A stretch of 14,349 bases of DNA from an uncultured Catenibacterium sp. (GCF_900764565.1 NZ_CAAFOM010000010.1:1-14349); one strand, 5' to 3'. Numbered from the stretch's first letter, positions 1-7,023 are shown. Notes: a model not told the origin generated them from the sequence alone. A program made the numbers and translations.

Positions 1-134
1 CGCAGTATTACGTATCTGACTACTTCATTCACCAAATATGCTCCAAGGCTACCTTCCAGTCTTCACTCTCCTCTTTCACACCACCCAAGAGGTCTCTTTA
101 AGAAGAATAACTGTACTCCTCCTCTTCAACGCTT
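1..134 (-). ncRNA. T-box riboswitch leader, 5' part only (cut by contig end)
   Basis: Read on the minus strand, this leader has the hallmarks of T-box Stem I. A GCGTTGAAGAGGAGGAGTA start (GA-rich kink-turn and AGTA) aligns base for base with the tyrS leader at 13500. An AGAGA motif follows, then a distal hairpin CCTCTT...AAGAGG closing a GGGTGGTGTGAA loop, then the closing GCCTTGGAGC. T-box RNAs bind a specific uncharged tRNA and control transcription of an aminoacyl-tRNA synthetase or amino-acid gene. Aligned to the tyrS leader, the specifier triplet is GTA at 50-52 (valine); GGT at 51-53 (glycine) is the alternative. The antiterminator and the regulated gene lie beyond base 1. Confidence 0.82.
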
Positions 135-140
135 GCTATT

Positions 141-169
141 ATTTTACCAAAGGCATAGTCCAAAGTCAA
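141..169 (-). promoter_or_regulatory. Promoter of the left-edge T-box transcript
   Basis: On the minus strand TTGACT (164-169) and TAAAAT (141-146) are separated by 17 bp, close to the sigma-A consensus. The expected start near 134 falls just before the GCG that opens T-box Stem I. The -35 lies only about 5 bp past the EIIB stop codon, and I see no terminator between them, so read-through from EIIB into the leader is possible. Confidence 0.75.
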
Positions 170-174
170 TGAAC

Positions 175-477
175 TTATTTACCTAGATATTCTAACGCCT
201 GTTCAAGTACTGAATCACCATTCATCATACCATAGTCCTTCATACCAATCATATGAACTGGAATAGAACCAACAGTTTCCTGAATTTCATCCTTTGCATA
301 GCGCACCTGTGGGCCTAGAAATATAATATCAGCCTCTACATTCTTTAAATCAGTATTTTCAGCATTCACTGCCCAGATTTCGGCTTCAACACTCTGTTTA
401 GCTGCTGCTCTTTTCATCTTTTCTACAAGTAAACTTGTACTCATCCCTGATGCACAGCATAATAAAATCTTAATCAT
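175..477 (-). CDS. PTS sugar transporter subunit IIB, lactose/cellobiose family
   Basis: Encodes a 100-residue cytoplasmic phosphocarrier. EIIB proteins of the lactose/cellobiose (Lac) family take phosphate from EIIA on a cysteine and pass it to the sugar entering through EIIC. The protein starts MIKILLCCASGMSTSLL, and the cysteine of the C-[AS]-[AS]-GMSTS loop (Cys8 by alignment to E. coli ChbB) is the expected phosphorylation site. The LGPQVRY segment near residue 55 is also typical, and the length fits a single-domain IIB. An in-frame ATG eight codons upstream (499-501) is rejected because it sits at or before the predicted transcription start; the chosen ATG follows AAGGGAG. The gene has its own promoter, and no EIIA, EIIC or glycosidase is visible beside it. 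The sugar cannot be told from the sequence. Confidence 0.9.
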   Translation of the reverse strand: MIKILLCCASGMSTSLLVEKMKRAAAKQSVEAEIWAVNAENTDLKNVEADIIFLGPQVRYAKDEIQETVGSIPVHMIGMKDYGMMNGDSVLEQALEYLGK

Positions 478-501
478 CAAAAAACTCCCTTCTTGCGACA
501 C

Positions 502-530
502 ATTATATACTAAAATAAGACATTTGTGAA
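502..530 (-). promoter_or_regulatory. Promoter of the PTS EIIB gene
   Basis: Minus-strand TTCACA (525-530; 5/6 of the -35 consensus) and a perfect TATAAT (502-507) have 17 bp spacing. The predicted start near 495 leaves a leader of about 18 nt containing AAGGGAG, which supports the ATG at 475-477. Confidence 0.8.
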
Positions 531-534
531 GAAA

Positions 535-563
535 GAAAAAAAGAGAGATTTATGATCTCTCTT
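535..563 (-). terminator. Intrinsic terminator of lon-ysxC
   Basis: On the minus strand a 9-bp inverted repeat (AAGAGAGAT/ATCTCTCTT, arms 555-563 and 541-549) closes a 5-nt loop and is followed by a T-rich tract (536-542). The ysxC stop codon (550-552) lies inside the hairpin. It ends the unit before the EIIB promoter. Confidence 0.88.
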
Positions 564-1146
564 CGCATAGTTCTAAGATACAATCCCAGACTTCTCTGAC
601 ACCTTTCTTCTTTAAACTAGAAAAACGGACAAAGTGGTCATTTGGATCAAAATCCAATGTTTCTTTAATAAGCTTCTCATTCTTGACAAGTTCATTACGC
701 TTAAGCTTATCTTCTTTTGTCGCAACAACAATGACTGGAATACCAAAATGTTTTGCATAGTCATACATTGTCACATCATCATCTTTAGGTTTATGACGAT
801 AATCGACAATAAGAATCATTGCTTTAAGATTCTTTCTATTACGTAAGTAATTGTCAATCATTTCTGAGAACTGCTCTAACATCTTCTTAGGTACTTTCGC
901 ATAGCCATAGCCTGGTACATCGACAAGTCTTAATTCATCATTAATATTGAAGAAATTAAGCGTACGAGTTTTACCGGGAGTAGAACTGACTTTCGCAAGT
1001 CCCTGTACATTGGTTACTGTATTGATAAAACTTGACTTTCCTACATTTGAACGTCCAGCCATGACTACTTCGGGTAATGATTCATCTGGCCACTGACTTG
1101 GCCAGGCTGCACATAACATGAATTCGGCTTTTTTAATCGTATACAT
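550..1146 (-). CDS. ysxC: Ribosome biogenesis GTPase YsxC/YihA (EngB)
   Basis: A 198-residue TRAFAC-class GTPase. In Bacillus and E. coli the family is needed for late assembly of the 50S ribosomal subunit. All GTPase motifs are visible: G1 GRSNVGKSS at residues 31-39, the STPGKT switch near 55-60, G3 DVPG at 76-79, G4 TKED at 143-146 and a G5-like SSLKKKG at 176-182. Length is normal. The N-terminus aligns with B. subtilis YsxC, supporting this ATG. It begins one base after the lon stop and has only a poor ribosome binding site (GGTAAAG), so translation is probably coupled to lon. lon-ysxC adjacency is common in Firmicutes. Confidence 0.96.
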   Translation of the reverse strand: MYTIKKAEFMLCAAWPSQWPDESLPEVVMAGRSNVGKSSFINTVTNVQGLAKVSSTPGKTRTLNFFNINDELRLVDVPGYGYAKVPKKMLEQFSEMIDNYLRNRKNLKAMILIVDYRHKPKDDDVTMYDYAKHFGIPVIVVATKEDKLKRNELVKNEKLIKETLDFDPNDHFVRFSSLKKKGVREVWDCILELCEERS

Positions 1147-1147
1147 A

Positions 1148-3472
1148 TTACTTTACCAACGCATTTTCTAAAACAGTATCAATATGATCTGCTGTGATGA
1201 TAGTGAGGTCTTTTCTTACTGATTCTGGGATATCATCAATATCTTTCGCATTATCCTTAGGAATAATGATTGTATGAATACCAGAACGATGTGCAGAAAT
1301 TGATTTTTCTTTTAAGCCACCAATCGGTAATACGTTACCAGTTAATGTTACTTCACCTGTCATTGCGACATCATCACGTACAGGCTTTTGTGTAAAAGCA
1401 GAATAAATAGCTGTTGTCAAAGTAACACCAGCACTTGGTCCATCCTTCTTCACTGCACCTTCAGGTACATGAATATGAATATCCTGCTTATCAAAATCAA
1501 TATCCTTCAAGCTATACTTATCAGCATGTGCTTTAAGATAGTCTAAAGCGATTGATGCAGATTCTTTCATGACATCACCAAGCTGACCAGTGACGATAAA
1601 TTTACCGCTGCCCTTAAAGTGGTTCACTTCAATTGGAAGAATATCTCCACCAAACTGAGTCCATGCTAAACCAGTCACAACACCTACCTGAGGCTTTGGC
1701 TGTTTCTTAGTATGATCAAATGGTGCTTTACCTAATAATTCTTCTAAATCTTCAACTTCTACTTTAACTGAATCAGTTGTCTTCTTAAGAATCTTTAATA
1801 CTGATTTTCTACAGATTGCCGCAATAAGTCTCTCTAACTGACGGACGCCTGCTTCACGTGTATAGTGTCTGATCATATACATGATAGCTTCATCAGTAAT
1901 AGTTAACTGTTCATCCGTTAAACCATGATTCTTAAGTTCTTTCTTAATCAAATGATCTTTGGCAATCATCTGTTTTTCTTGTTCAGTATATGAAGATAAT
2001 TCAATAATTTCTAATCTATCACGTAATGGTCCAGGAATGCCTCCTAAATCATTGGCAGTCGCAATAAATAAAACCTGTGATAAATCATATGGTTCTTCAA
2101 TATAGTTATCTGAGAACATAGAATTCTGTTCAGGGTCTAATACTTCAAGCATCGCACTTGTAGGATCACCCTTATAATCACTTGCCATCTTATCAATTTC
2201 ATCAAGTAAGAAGACAGGATTCATAACGCCTGCTTTCTTCATACCTTGGATAATTCTACCTGGCATTGAACCTAAATAAGTTCTACGATGTCCTCTGATT
2301 TCTGATTCATCAGTCACACCACCTAAAGAAATCTTTACAAACTTACGATCTAATGCACGAGCAATAGATTTAGAAATAGAAGTCTTACCAACACCTGGTG
2401 GACCTACTAAACAGATAATAGGTGCCTTTAAAGACTGAGTCATCTGTTTTACAGCAAGCTGTTCTACAATTCTTTCTTTAGGTTTCTTTAAACCAAAATG
2501 GTCTTCATCAAGAATTCTTTCTACCTTAGTAATATCTTGATTATCTTCAGTCATTTCAAACCAAGGAAGTTTAGTCATCCAGTCAAGATAAGTACGAACA
2601 ACATTGGCTTCTGGTGAAGTAGAAGGCATCATTTCGTAACGTGCTAACTCTTCAGTCAACTTATCTTTAACATTCTGTGGATAAGGATTGTCTTTGATCA
2701 TCTTACGGAATCTCTCAACTTCATCCTCACCATTAGGTGTATCACCTAATTCTTCTTTAATCGCTTTAAGTTTTTCTCTTAAATAGAATTCCTTCTGGTT
2801 TTCATCAATACTCTTCTTAACGCGATTATTAATTGAATTTTCAATCTCATTAATTGCCTTTTCTTTCTGCATACATGCAAGAACTAATAAAAGACGCTTA
2901 TTGATATCAGGTTCAGCTAGAATCTTTTCTCTTTCAACAAGTTCAGAATTAATATAATGACCGATAGTATCAGCGAGTTCACTTGCTGATAAGCCCTGAG
3001 TAATATTCGCAATCAATTCTCTAGGTAAAAGCTGACTTGTTCCATTCATTGACTGCATCTGCTCAGTAATTCTGCGTACTAAAGCAATTTCTTCGTTTAG
3101 ATCACCATGGATATCTTCTAAATAACGTACCTTTGCATAATAGCATTCACCTTCAGTATAAAGTGATTCTAATTCAACACGCTTTTCACCAACTACAGTA
3201 AGCTTGATAGTACCATGATTATCTTTCTTGATGCGTTTTGTAATCTTACAAAGTGTGGCATGGTGGTAAACCATGTCAAAATTGATTTCTTCTTCTAAAG
3301 GATGGATCTGTGACACTAATACAATATTAGAATCATGCTGACTAACAGACAAATCCATTGCATTTAAGGAAAATGTACGTCCTACATCTAAAGACAATTC
3401 ATGTCCTGGAAATACAAGCATACCGCGCGTACAAATAACAGGAAGATCAACTGTTACATTTAAATTTTCCAT
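1148..3472 (-). CDS. lon: ATP-dependent endopeptidase Lon (LonA type)
   Basis: A 774-residue AAA+ serine protease that unfolds and degrades misfolded and regulatory proteins in the cytoplasm. Domains in order: LON substrate-binding N-domain (about 8-200, starting LPVICTRGMLVFPG); a helical linker; the AAA+ module with Walker A GPPGVGKT at 357-364 and Walker B VFLLDEID near 420; and the S16 protease domain. The catalytic dyad is intact: Ser680 in KDGPSAG and Lys723 in GGLKEK, the same 43-residue spacing as in E. coli Lon. Length matches LonA proteins, with no membrane segment as in LonB. The start has an AAAGGAG site upstream. It begins about 21 nt after a strong terminator, and I could not identify a separate promoter in the gap. 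Confidence 0.98.
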   Translation of the reverse strand: MENLNVTVDLPVICTRGMLVFPGHELSLDVGRTFSLNAMDLSVSQHDSNIVLVSQIHPLEEEINFDMVYHHATLCKITKRIKKDNHGTIKLTVVGEKRVELESLYTEGECYYAKVRYLEDIHGDLNEEIALVRRITEQMQSMNGTSQLLPRELIANITQGLSASELADTIGHYINSELVEREKILAEPDINKRLLLVLACMQKEKAINEIENSINNRVKKSIDENQKEFYLREKLKAIKEELGDTPNGEDEVERFRKMIKDNPYPQNVKDKLTEELARYEMMPSTSPEANVVRTYLDWMTKLPWFEMTEDNQDITKVERILDEDHFGLKKPKERIVEQLAVKQMTQSLKAPIICLVGPPGVGKTSISKSIARALDRKFVKISLGGVTDESEIRGHRRTYLGSMPGRIIQGMKKAGVMNPVFLLDEIDKMASDYKGDPTSAMLEVLDPEQNSMFSDNYIEEPYDLSQVLFIATANDLGGIPGPLRDRLEIIELSSYTEQEKQMIAKDHLIKKELKNHGLTDEQLTITDEAIMYMIRHYTREAGVRQLERLIAAICRKSVLKILKKTTDSVKVEVEDLEELLGKAPFDHTKKQPKPQVGVVTGLAWTQFGGDILPIEVNHFKGSGKFIVTGQLGDVMKESASIALDYLKAHADKYSLKDIDFDKQDIHIHVPEGAVKKDGPSAGVTLTTAIYSAFTQKPVRDDVAMTGEVTLTGNVLPIGGLKEKSISAHRSGIHTIIIPKDNAKDIDDIPESVRKDLTIITADHIDTVLENALVK

Positions 3473-3493
3473 AACCTATTTCTCCTTTCTTAG

Positions 3494-3522
3494 AAAAAAT
3501 AAGACGCGTAGGCGTCTTATTT
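3494..3522 (-). terminator. Strong intrinsic terminator after tig
   Basis: On the minus strand a perfect 11-bp stem (AAATAAGACGC/GCGTCTTATTT, arms 3512-3522 and 3497-3507) closes a CTAC loop and runs into a T tract (3494-3499). The tig stop codon (3517-3519) forms part of the stem. lon starts only about 21 nt further on, so this element is expected to limit tig-to-lon read-through. Confidence 0.9.
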
Positions 3523-4797
3523 CACATTATCTTTAATTAACTGAAGAGCCTTTCTGTGAGTTAAATCACCCTTTAATACATATTCCTGACCACCAAGAAC
3601 CTTCTTAACTTCTTCAAGTGGCATGTTGTAGTATGTAGCGATTTCTTTCATTTCATCTTCCATTTCTGCATCAGTCACTTCAATGTTTTCAGCCTTAACG
3701 ATCTTATCAAGGATTAAGTTTAACTTAACTCTTTCTTCAGCCTGATCCTTAACATCAGCCTTGATATCATCCATTGTCTTACCAGTCATCTGAGTGTATA
3801 ATTCAATGTTTAATCCCTGCTGAGATAAGTTCTGGTTGATTTCGTTAATGATGTTCATAACTTCGCTATCAACCATTGCATCTGGTACATCGATTGTATT
3901 GTTAGCAACAACAGCCTTAATTACTTCTTCATTGAACTTGTTTTCAGCTTCAGCCTTCTTCATAGTTCTGATCTGATCTTTGATCTTTTCCTGTAACTGT
4001 TCTAATGTTTCAACACCTTCGATGTTAACATCTTTTGCTAATTCATCATCAATTTCAGGTAATACCTTAGCTTTGATTTCATGAACTTTAACCTTGAATA
4101 CTACTTCAGCACCTGCTAAATCAGCTGCATGATATTCTTCAGGGAAAGTTAAGTTGATTTCTTTTTCTTCACCAGCAGCCATACCAACTAGACCTTCTTC
4201 AAATCCAGGGATGAATGAGTGAGAACCGATTTCAAGTGAATAGTTTTCTGCTTTTCCGCCTTCAAAAGCAACACCATCTTTGAAACCTTCATAATCGATA
4301 ACAGCTGTATCGCCTTCTTCAACTGTTCCTTCTTCTTTAACAACTAATTCAGCGAACTGCTTCTGATAGTCATTTAATCTTTCTTCAACATCTTTCTTAG
4401 TTACTCTAACCTGAGTCTTCTTAACTTCTAATCCTTTGTATTCACCTAATTCGAATTCAGGTCTTACTGGACAAGTGAATGTTACTTCTAATTCAGTTTC
4501 AGTAGACTTAACGATGTTTGCAGTTGGCTGAGCAACTGGATTAACATTGTTGTCGATGAAGATCTTAGCATAGTTTTCAGTTAAGATTTCTTCAACAGCC
4601 TGTTCTCTGATTGCTTTAGCACCAATCTTAGCTTTAATTAAGCTCTTTGGAGCATGACCCTTTCTGAAACCGTCTAACTTAGCTGAACCAGCTAACTTAT
4701 TTAAAGCCTTTTCCTGAGCTGCTGCCCATTCTTCTGTATCGAAAACGGCTTTGATTTCAACCATTGATTTCTCAAGTTTTTTAACTTCTGTATTCAT
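3517..4797 (-). CDS. tig: Trigger factor, ribosome-associated chaperone and prolyl isomerase
   Basis: A 426-residue chaperone that docks at the ribosomal exit tunnel and shelters nascent chains. The N-terminal ribosome-binding domain carries the signature GFRKGHAP at residues 43-50. An FKBP-type peptidyl-prolyl isomerase domain follows at about 150-245 (VEEGDTAVIDYEGFKDGVAFEGG onward, with SLEIGSHSFIPGFEEGL), then the helical C-terminal chaperone domain. Length is normal. The ATG follows AAGGAG. It has its own promoter with a CIRCE element immediately upstream, suggesting heat-shock (HrcA) control. In Bacillus the next genes are clpX, lonB and lonA; here lon follows directly. Confidence 0.97.
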   Translation of the reverse strand: MNTEVKKLEKSMVEIKAVFDTEEWAAAQEKALNKLAGSAKLDGFRKGHAPKSLIKAKIGAKAIREQAVEEILTENYAKIFIDNNVNPVAQPTANIVKSTETELEVTFTCPVRPEFELGEYKGLEVKKTQVRVTKKDVEERLNDYQKQFAELVVKEEGTVEEGDTAVIDYEGFKDGVAFEGGKAENYSLEIGSHSFIPGFEEGLVGMAAGEEKEINLTFPEEYHAADLAGAEVVFKVKVHEIKAKVLPEIDDELAKDVNIEGVETLEQLQEKIKDQIRTMKKAEAENKFNEEVIKAVVANNTIDVPDAMVDSEVMNIINEINQNLSQQGLNIELYTQMTGKTMDDIKADVKDQAEERVKLNLILDKIVKAENIEVTDAEMEDEMKEIATYYNMPLEEVKKVLGGQEYVLKGDLTHRKALQLIKDNVK

Positions 4798-4828
4798 TTC
4801 TTAATCTCCTTTACTATTTGCAATTGCT

Positions 4829-4857
4829 ATTATACATGAAAGATTCATGCAATGCAA
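4829..4857 (-). promoter_or_regulatory. Promoter of tig
   Basis: Minus-strand TTGCAT (4852-4857; 3/6 to the -35 consensus) and a perfect TATAAT (4829-4834) have 17 bp spacing. The spacer holds a perfect inverted repeat CATGAA-N3-TTCATG (4835-4849). The CIRCE element ends 4 bp upstream of the -35. The weak -35 means another upstream start cannot be excluded. Confidence 0.65.
4835..4849. repeat. Inverted repeat CATGAA-N3-TTCATG in the tig promoter spacer
   Basis: A perfect 6-bp inverted repeat with a 3-nt centre lies exactly between the -35 and -10 of tig. It resembles the 14-bp palindrome in the tyrS promoter spacer (13513-13526), which has the same CATGAA/TTCATG halves. It could be an operator or a coincidence of A+T-rich sequence. 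Confidence 0.4.
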
Positions 4858-4861
4858 CAAT

Positions 4862-4888
4862 TTAACACTCTAATTGTTTGAGTGCTAA
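4862..4888. promoter_or_regulatory. CIRCE element (HrcA operator) upstream of tig
   Basis: The plus strand reads TTAACACTC-N9-GAGTGCTAA. The classic CIRCE sequence is TTAGCACTC-N9-GAGTGCTAA, so 17 of the 18 conserved bases match and the 9-bp spacing is exact. CIRCE is bound by the heat-shock repressor HrcA, whose best-known targets are groESL and the hrcA-grpE-dnaK operon. Here the element coincides with the last nine codons of the upstream TPR gene, including its stop, and ends 4 bp before the tig -35. It is inferred to place tig, and by read-through possibly lon, under HrcA. Confidence 0.88.
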
Positions 4889-5785
4889 TATTTCTTTTTC
4901 TACATCTGATAAATCGCAATTGTAATCAATTTCGATATCAGATGGATCGACTGGCATATTCTGTAAAGTCGCAACATAATAGTGTATAGTTGCTGCTACT
5001 AGGTCACAGTCTTCTGGCATAATATCTTTAGGATAGAGAGTATAAAGATAATATTCCAGATAATCGAGACATTGTGAGAGAAGCGTAGGATTATCATCTT
5101 CTAATACTCTTGAAAGAGATTTACCAATCAATGTATAACATTCTCTTTCTAATACTAAAGGACTATAAGAGCCATTAAAATAATATGTTTCATCACCCTT
5201 TACAACAATGAATTCTTCATCTACCTGCTGATCAATAAGAATTTCCATTATAAGTGTCTTTGCAAAAGATGACTTATGAGGATTTTCTAAGAATCTAGAA
5301 ACTTCAGGCATGATCATACGGATGTTTAACTGTTGTAATTGATCAAGTGCCATATAGATGAGATCATCATTCACTTCATCTCTGTCAAGTAAACGTCCAA
5401 TTTCCTGTGCAGACATAATGGTACTCTTGTTTTCTAGCTGATAATTCTTTTCCTGCTTCATCAAAATGATTTCATCATAAGCTGCATTAAATAAGTTTTC
5501 ATACTGTTGAGGGATATAAGGCATTGATAATTCTTCAATAAGAATATTGATTGCCTGTTCATATTCTTCAAGTTCTTTTAAAGCATTTAAATATAAAGCA
5601 GTCACTTCATAATAAGTGTTATTGGCCTGCATTTTAGCAACGGCCCCTTCCTGCATACATCTTTGATAATCTTCTAATGCATTCAAGCATACAAGACGAT
5701 AATATCTAGTCATCTCATCATCCATATCTGTTAAACGACTTAATGCGACTTGATACTGGCCTTCTTCAATAAGTTCTTCTATCAT
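4862..5785 (-). CDS. TPR-repeat protein in the position of Bacillus ysoA, function unknown
   Basis: A 307-residue, acidic, helix-rich protein with tetratricopeptide-like helical pairs, clearest in the first 110 residues (for example GQYQVALSRL and LKELEEYEQAINIL). There is no signal peptide or membrane segment, so it is probably cytoplasmic and protein-binding. In Bacillus a TPR gene (ysoA) sits just upstream of tig; position suggests a counterpart, but I cannot show orthology. The frame stays open upstream to a TTG at 5834-5836, but that TTG overlaps a promoter -35. The ATG at 5783-5785 follows AAGGAGG and is preferred. The last eight codons and the stop coincide with a CIRCE element. No terminator is seen before tig. 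Confidence 0.85.
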   Translation of the reverse strand: MIEELIEEGQYQVALSRLTDMDDEMTRYYRLVCLNALEDYQRCMQEGAVAKMQANNTYYEVTALYLNALKELEEYEQAINILIEELSMPYIPQQYENLFNAAYDEIILMKQEKNYQLENKSTIMSAQEIGRLLDRDEVNDDLIYMALDQLQQLNIRMIMPEVSRFLENPHKSSFAKTLIMEILIDQQVDEEFIVVKGDETYYFNGSYSPLVLERECYTLIGKSLSRVLEDDNPTLLSQCLDYLEYYLYTLYPKDIMPEDCDLVAATIHYYVATLQNMPVDPSDIEIDYNCDLSDVEKEILALKQLEC

Positions 5786-5805
5786 TGTTGCCTCCTTGAG
5801 TTTCC

Positions 5806-5833
5806 ATTTTATCAAAATTAGATTATCTGTCAA
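5806..5833 (-). promoter_or_regulatory. Promoter of the TPR gene
   Basis: Minus-strand perfect TTGACA (5828-5833) and TAAAAT (5806-5811) have 16 bp spacing and an extended -10 (TGa before the hexamer). The predicted start near 5799 gives a short leader with AAGGAGG at 5791-5797, which fixes the start codon at 5783-5785. Confidence 0.82.
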
Positions 5834-5838
5834 CAATT

Positions 5839-5863
5839 AAAAAACCTTACAAAATGTAAGGTT
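5839..5863 (-). terminator. Intrinsic terminator of pfk
   Basis: On the minus strand a perfect 9-bp stem AACCTTACA/TGTAAGGTT (arms 5855-5863 and 5843-5851) with a 3-nt loop is followed by TTTTAA. It lies about 10 nt after the pfk stop codon and directly before the TPR promoter. Confidence 0.9.
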
Positions 5864-5872
5864 CTTGTCTTA

Positions 5873-6991
5873 TTATTCGTCACCAAATGATACGCCCATA
5901 GCCTTAGCAGCCTGAACAAGATCTCCATTAGGATCAACAAGCTTCTGTTTACCAAACTTCGCATCACCGATCACTTCTTCAAGTGAAGTATATTCCATGT
6001 TGCCGCCCTTTAATGATACAACATTTCCAAATAATCCTTCATCAATCATAGAACATGCCTTATTACCAAATCTGATAGATAAGATTCTGTCATACGCATC
6101 AATATCACCACCACGGATTATATGACCTGGGTTAACAGAACGTACTTCATGATTAGGAATCACTTTTTCTAGATCATCAGCCACCTTTGCAGCAAGTCCA
6201 GAATAACGGATTGGGTCTGGTGAATCTTCAACGATCTTACCAATTGATTTTGTACCATCTGCATATTTAGCGCCTTCAGCCACTGCAATAACAGTATATG
6301 GAAGACCTGCTTCATCACGTTTCTTAACTGCTTTCGCAATATTTTCAATAGTAAATGGAATTTCAGGAATCAATACAACACCTGCATTACCAGCAAGACC
6401 TGCATATAATGAAATCCATCCAGCTTCTCTTCCCATTAATTCACAGCAGATAACACGATGATGTGATTTTGCGGTAGTCTGAAGACGATCTACGAATTCA
6501 GTACCAACACTCATCGCACTGATGAAACCATATGTTAAATCTGTAGAAGTTAAATCATTATCCATAGTCTTTGGAACACCAATGACATTAACGCCTTTTC
6601 TACTGAAATCTCTTGCACTTGTTAATGTACCGTCGCCACCTAATACAACTAATACATCAACACCATCTTTCTTAAGATTTTCTACACCTACATCACTTAC
6701 GTCTTTTCTTACTTTTCCACCATTTCCATCATCTACAAGATAATCGAATAGGTTATCCTTATTTGAACTATAAAGGATAGTTCCGCCTTCCTTATATATA
6801 TCTTCAACTTTATCTACAGTTAATTCTACATAATTATTATTATACAATCCACGATAACCATACACAAAGCCAATGACTTCCCAGTTATATTTTTCAATAG
6901 CGATTTTAGTGATTGTTCTTATGACCGCATTTAAACCTGGACAATCTCCTCCGCCTGATAATAGAGCTATTTTTTTAACTTTAGAATTCAT
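5873..6991 (-). CDS. pfkA: 6-phosphofructokinase, long form with mixed ATP/PPi-type residues
   Basis: A 372-residue phosphofructokinase (COG0205) that makes fructose 1,6-bisphosphate in glycolysis. Visible motifs are the N-terminal nucleotide loop GGGDCPG at 13-19, GGDGT at 118-122, the catalytic PKTMDND at 140-146 and MGREAGW at 186-192. It is longer than the 319-residue Bacillus PfkA. Gly121 sits where E. coli ATP-PFK has Gly104 (PPi-dependent enzymes have Asp), which favours ATP. Lys141 replaces E. coli Gly124, a change typical of PPi-dependent enzymes and of the related long ATP-PFK lineage. ATP is therefore the likely but unproven phosphoryl donor. The start has a strong AGGAGG site. It forms a single-gene unit with a cre-bearing promoter. 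Confidence 0.95.
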   Translation of the reverse strand: MNSKVKKIALLSGGGDCPGLNAVIRTITKIAIEKYNWEVIGFVYGYRGLYNNNYVELTVDKVEDIYKEGGTILYSSNKDNLFDYLVDDGNGGKVRKDVSDVGVENLKKDGVDVLVVLGGDGTLTSARDFSRKGVNVIGVPKTMDNDLTSTDLTYGFISAMSVGTEFVDRLQTTAKSHHRVICCELMGREAGWISLYAGLAGNAGVVLIPEIPFTIENIAKAVKKRDEAGLPYTVIAVAEGAKYADGTKSIGKIVEDSPDPIRYSGLAAKVADDLEKVIPNHEVRSVNPGHIIRGGDIDAYDRILSIRFGNKACSMIDEGLFGNVVSLKGGNMEYTSLEEVIGDAKFGKQKLVDPNGDLVQAAKAMGVSFGDE

Positions 6992-7023
6992 ATTATTTCC
7001 TCCTTATGTAAATCCCACTCTCT

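Noticed and set aside
3520..3620. A possible lon promoter in the tig 3' end (GATAAT near 3530)
   Set aside because: No acceptable -35 is found at 15-19 bp from the candidate -10, so I could not support it.
4889..4960. An alternative tig promoter upstream of the CIRCE element
   Set aside because: Candidates such as TTGCGA or TTGATT lack a -10 at workable spacing. The TATAAT at 4829-4834 is better.
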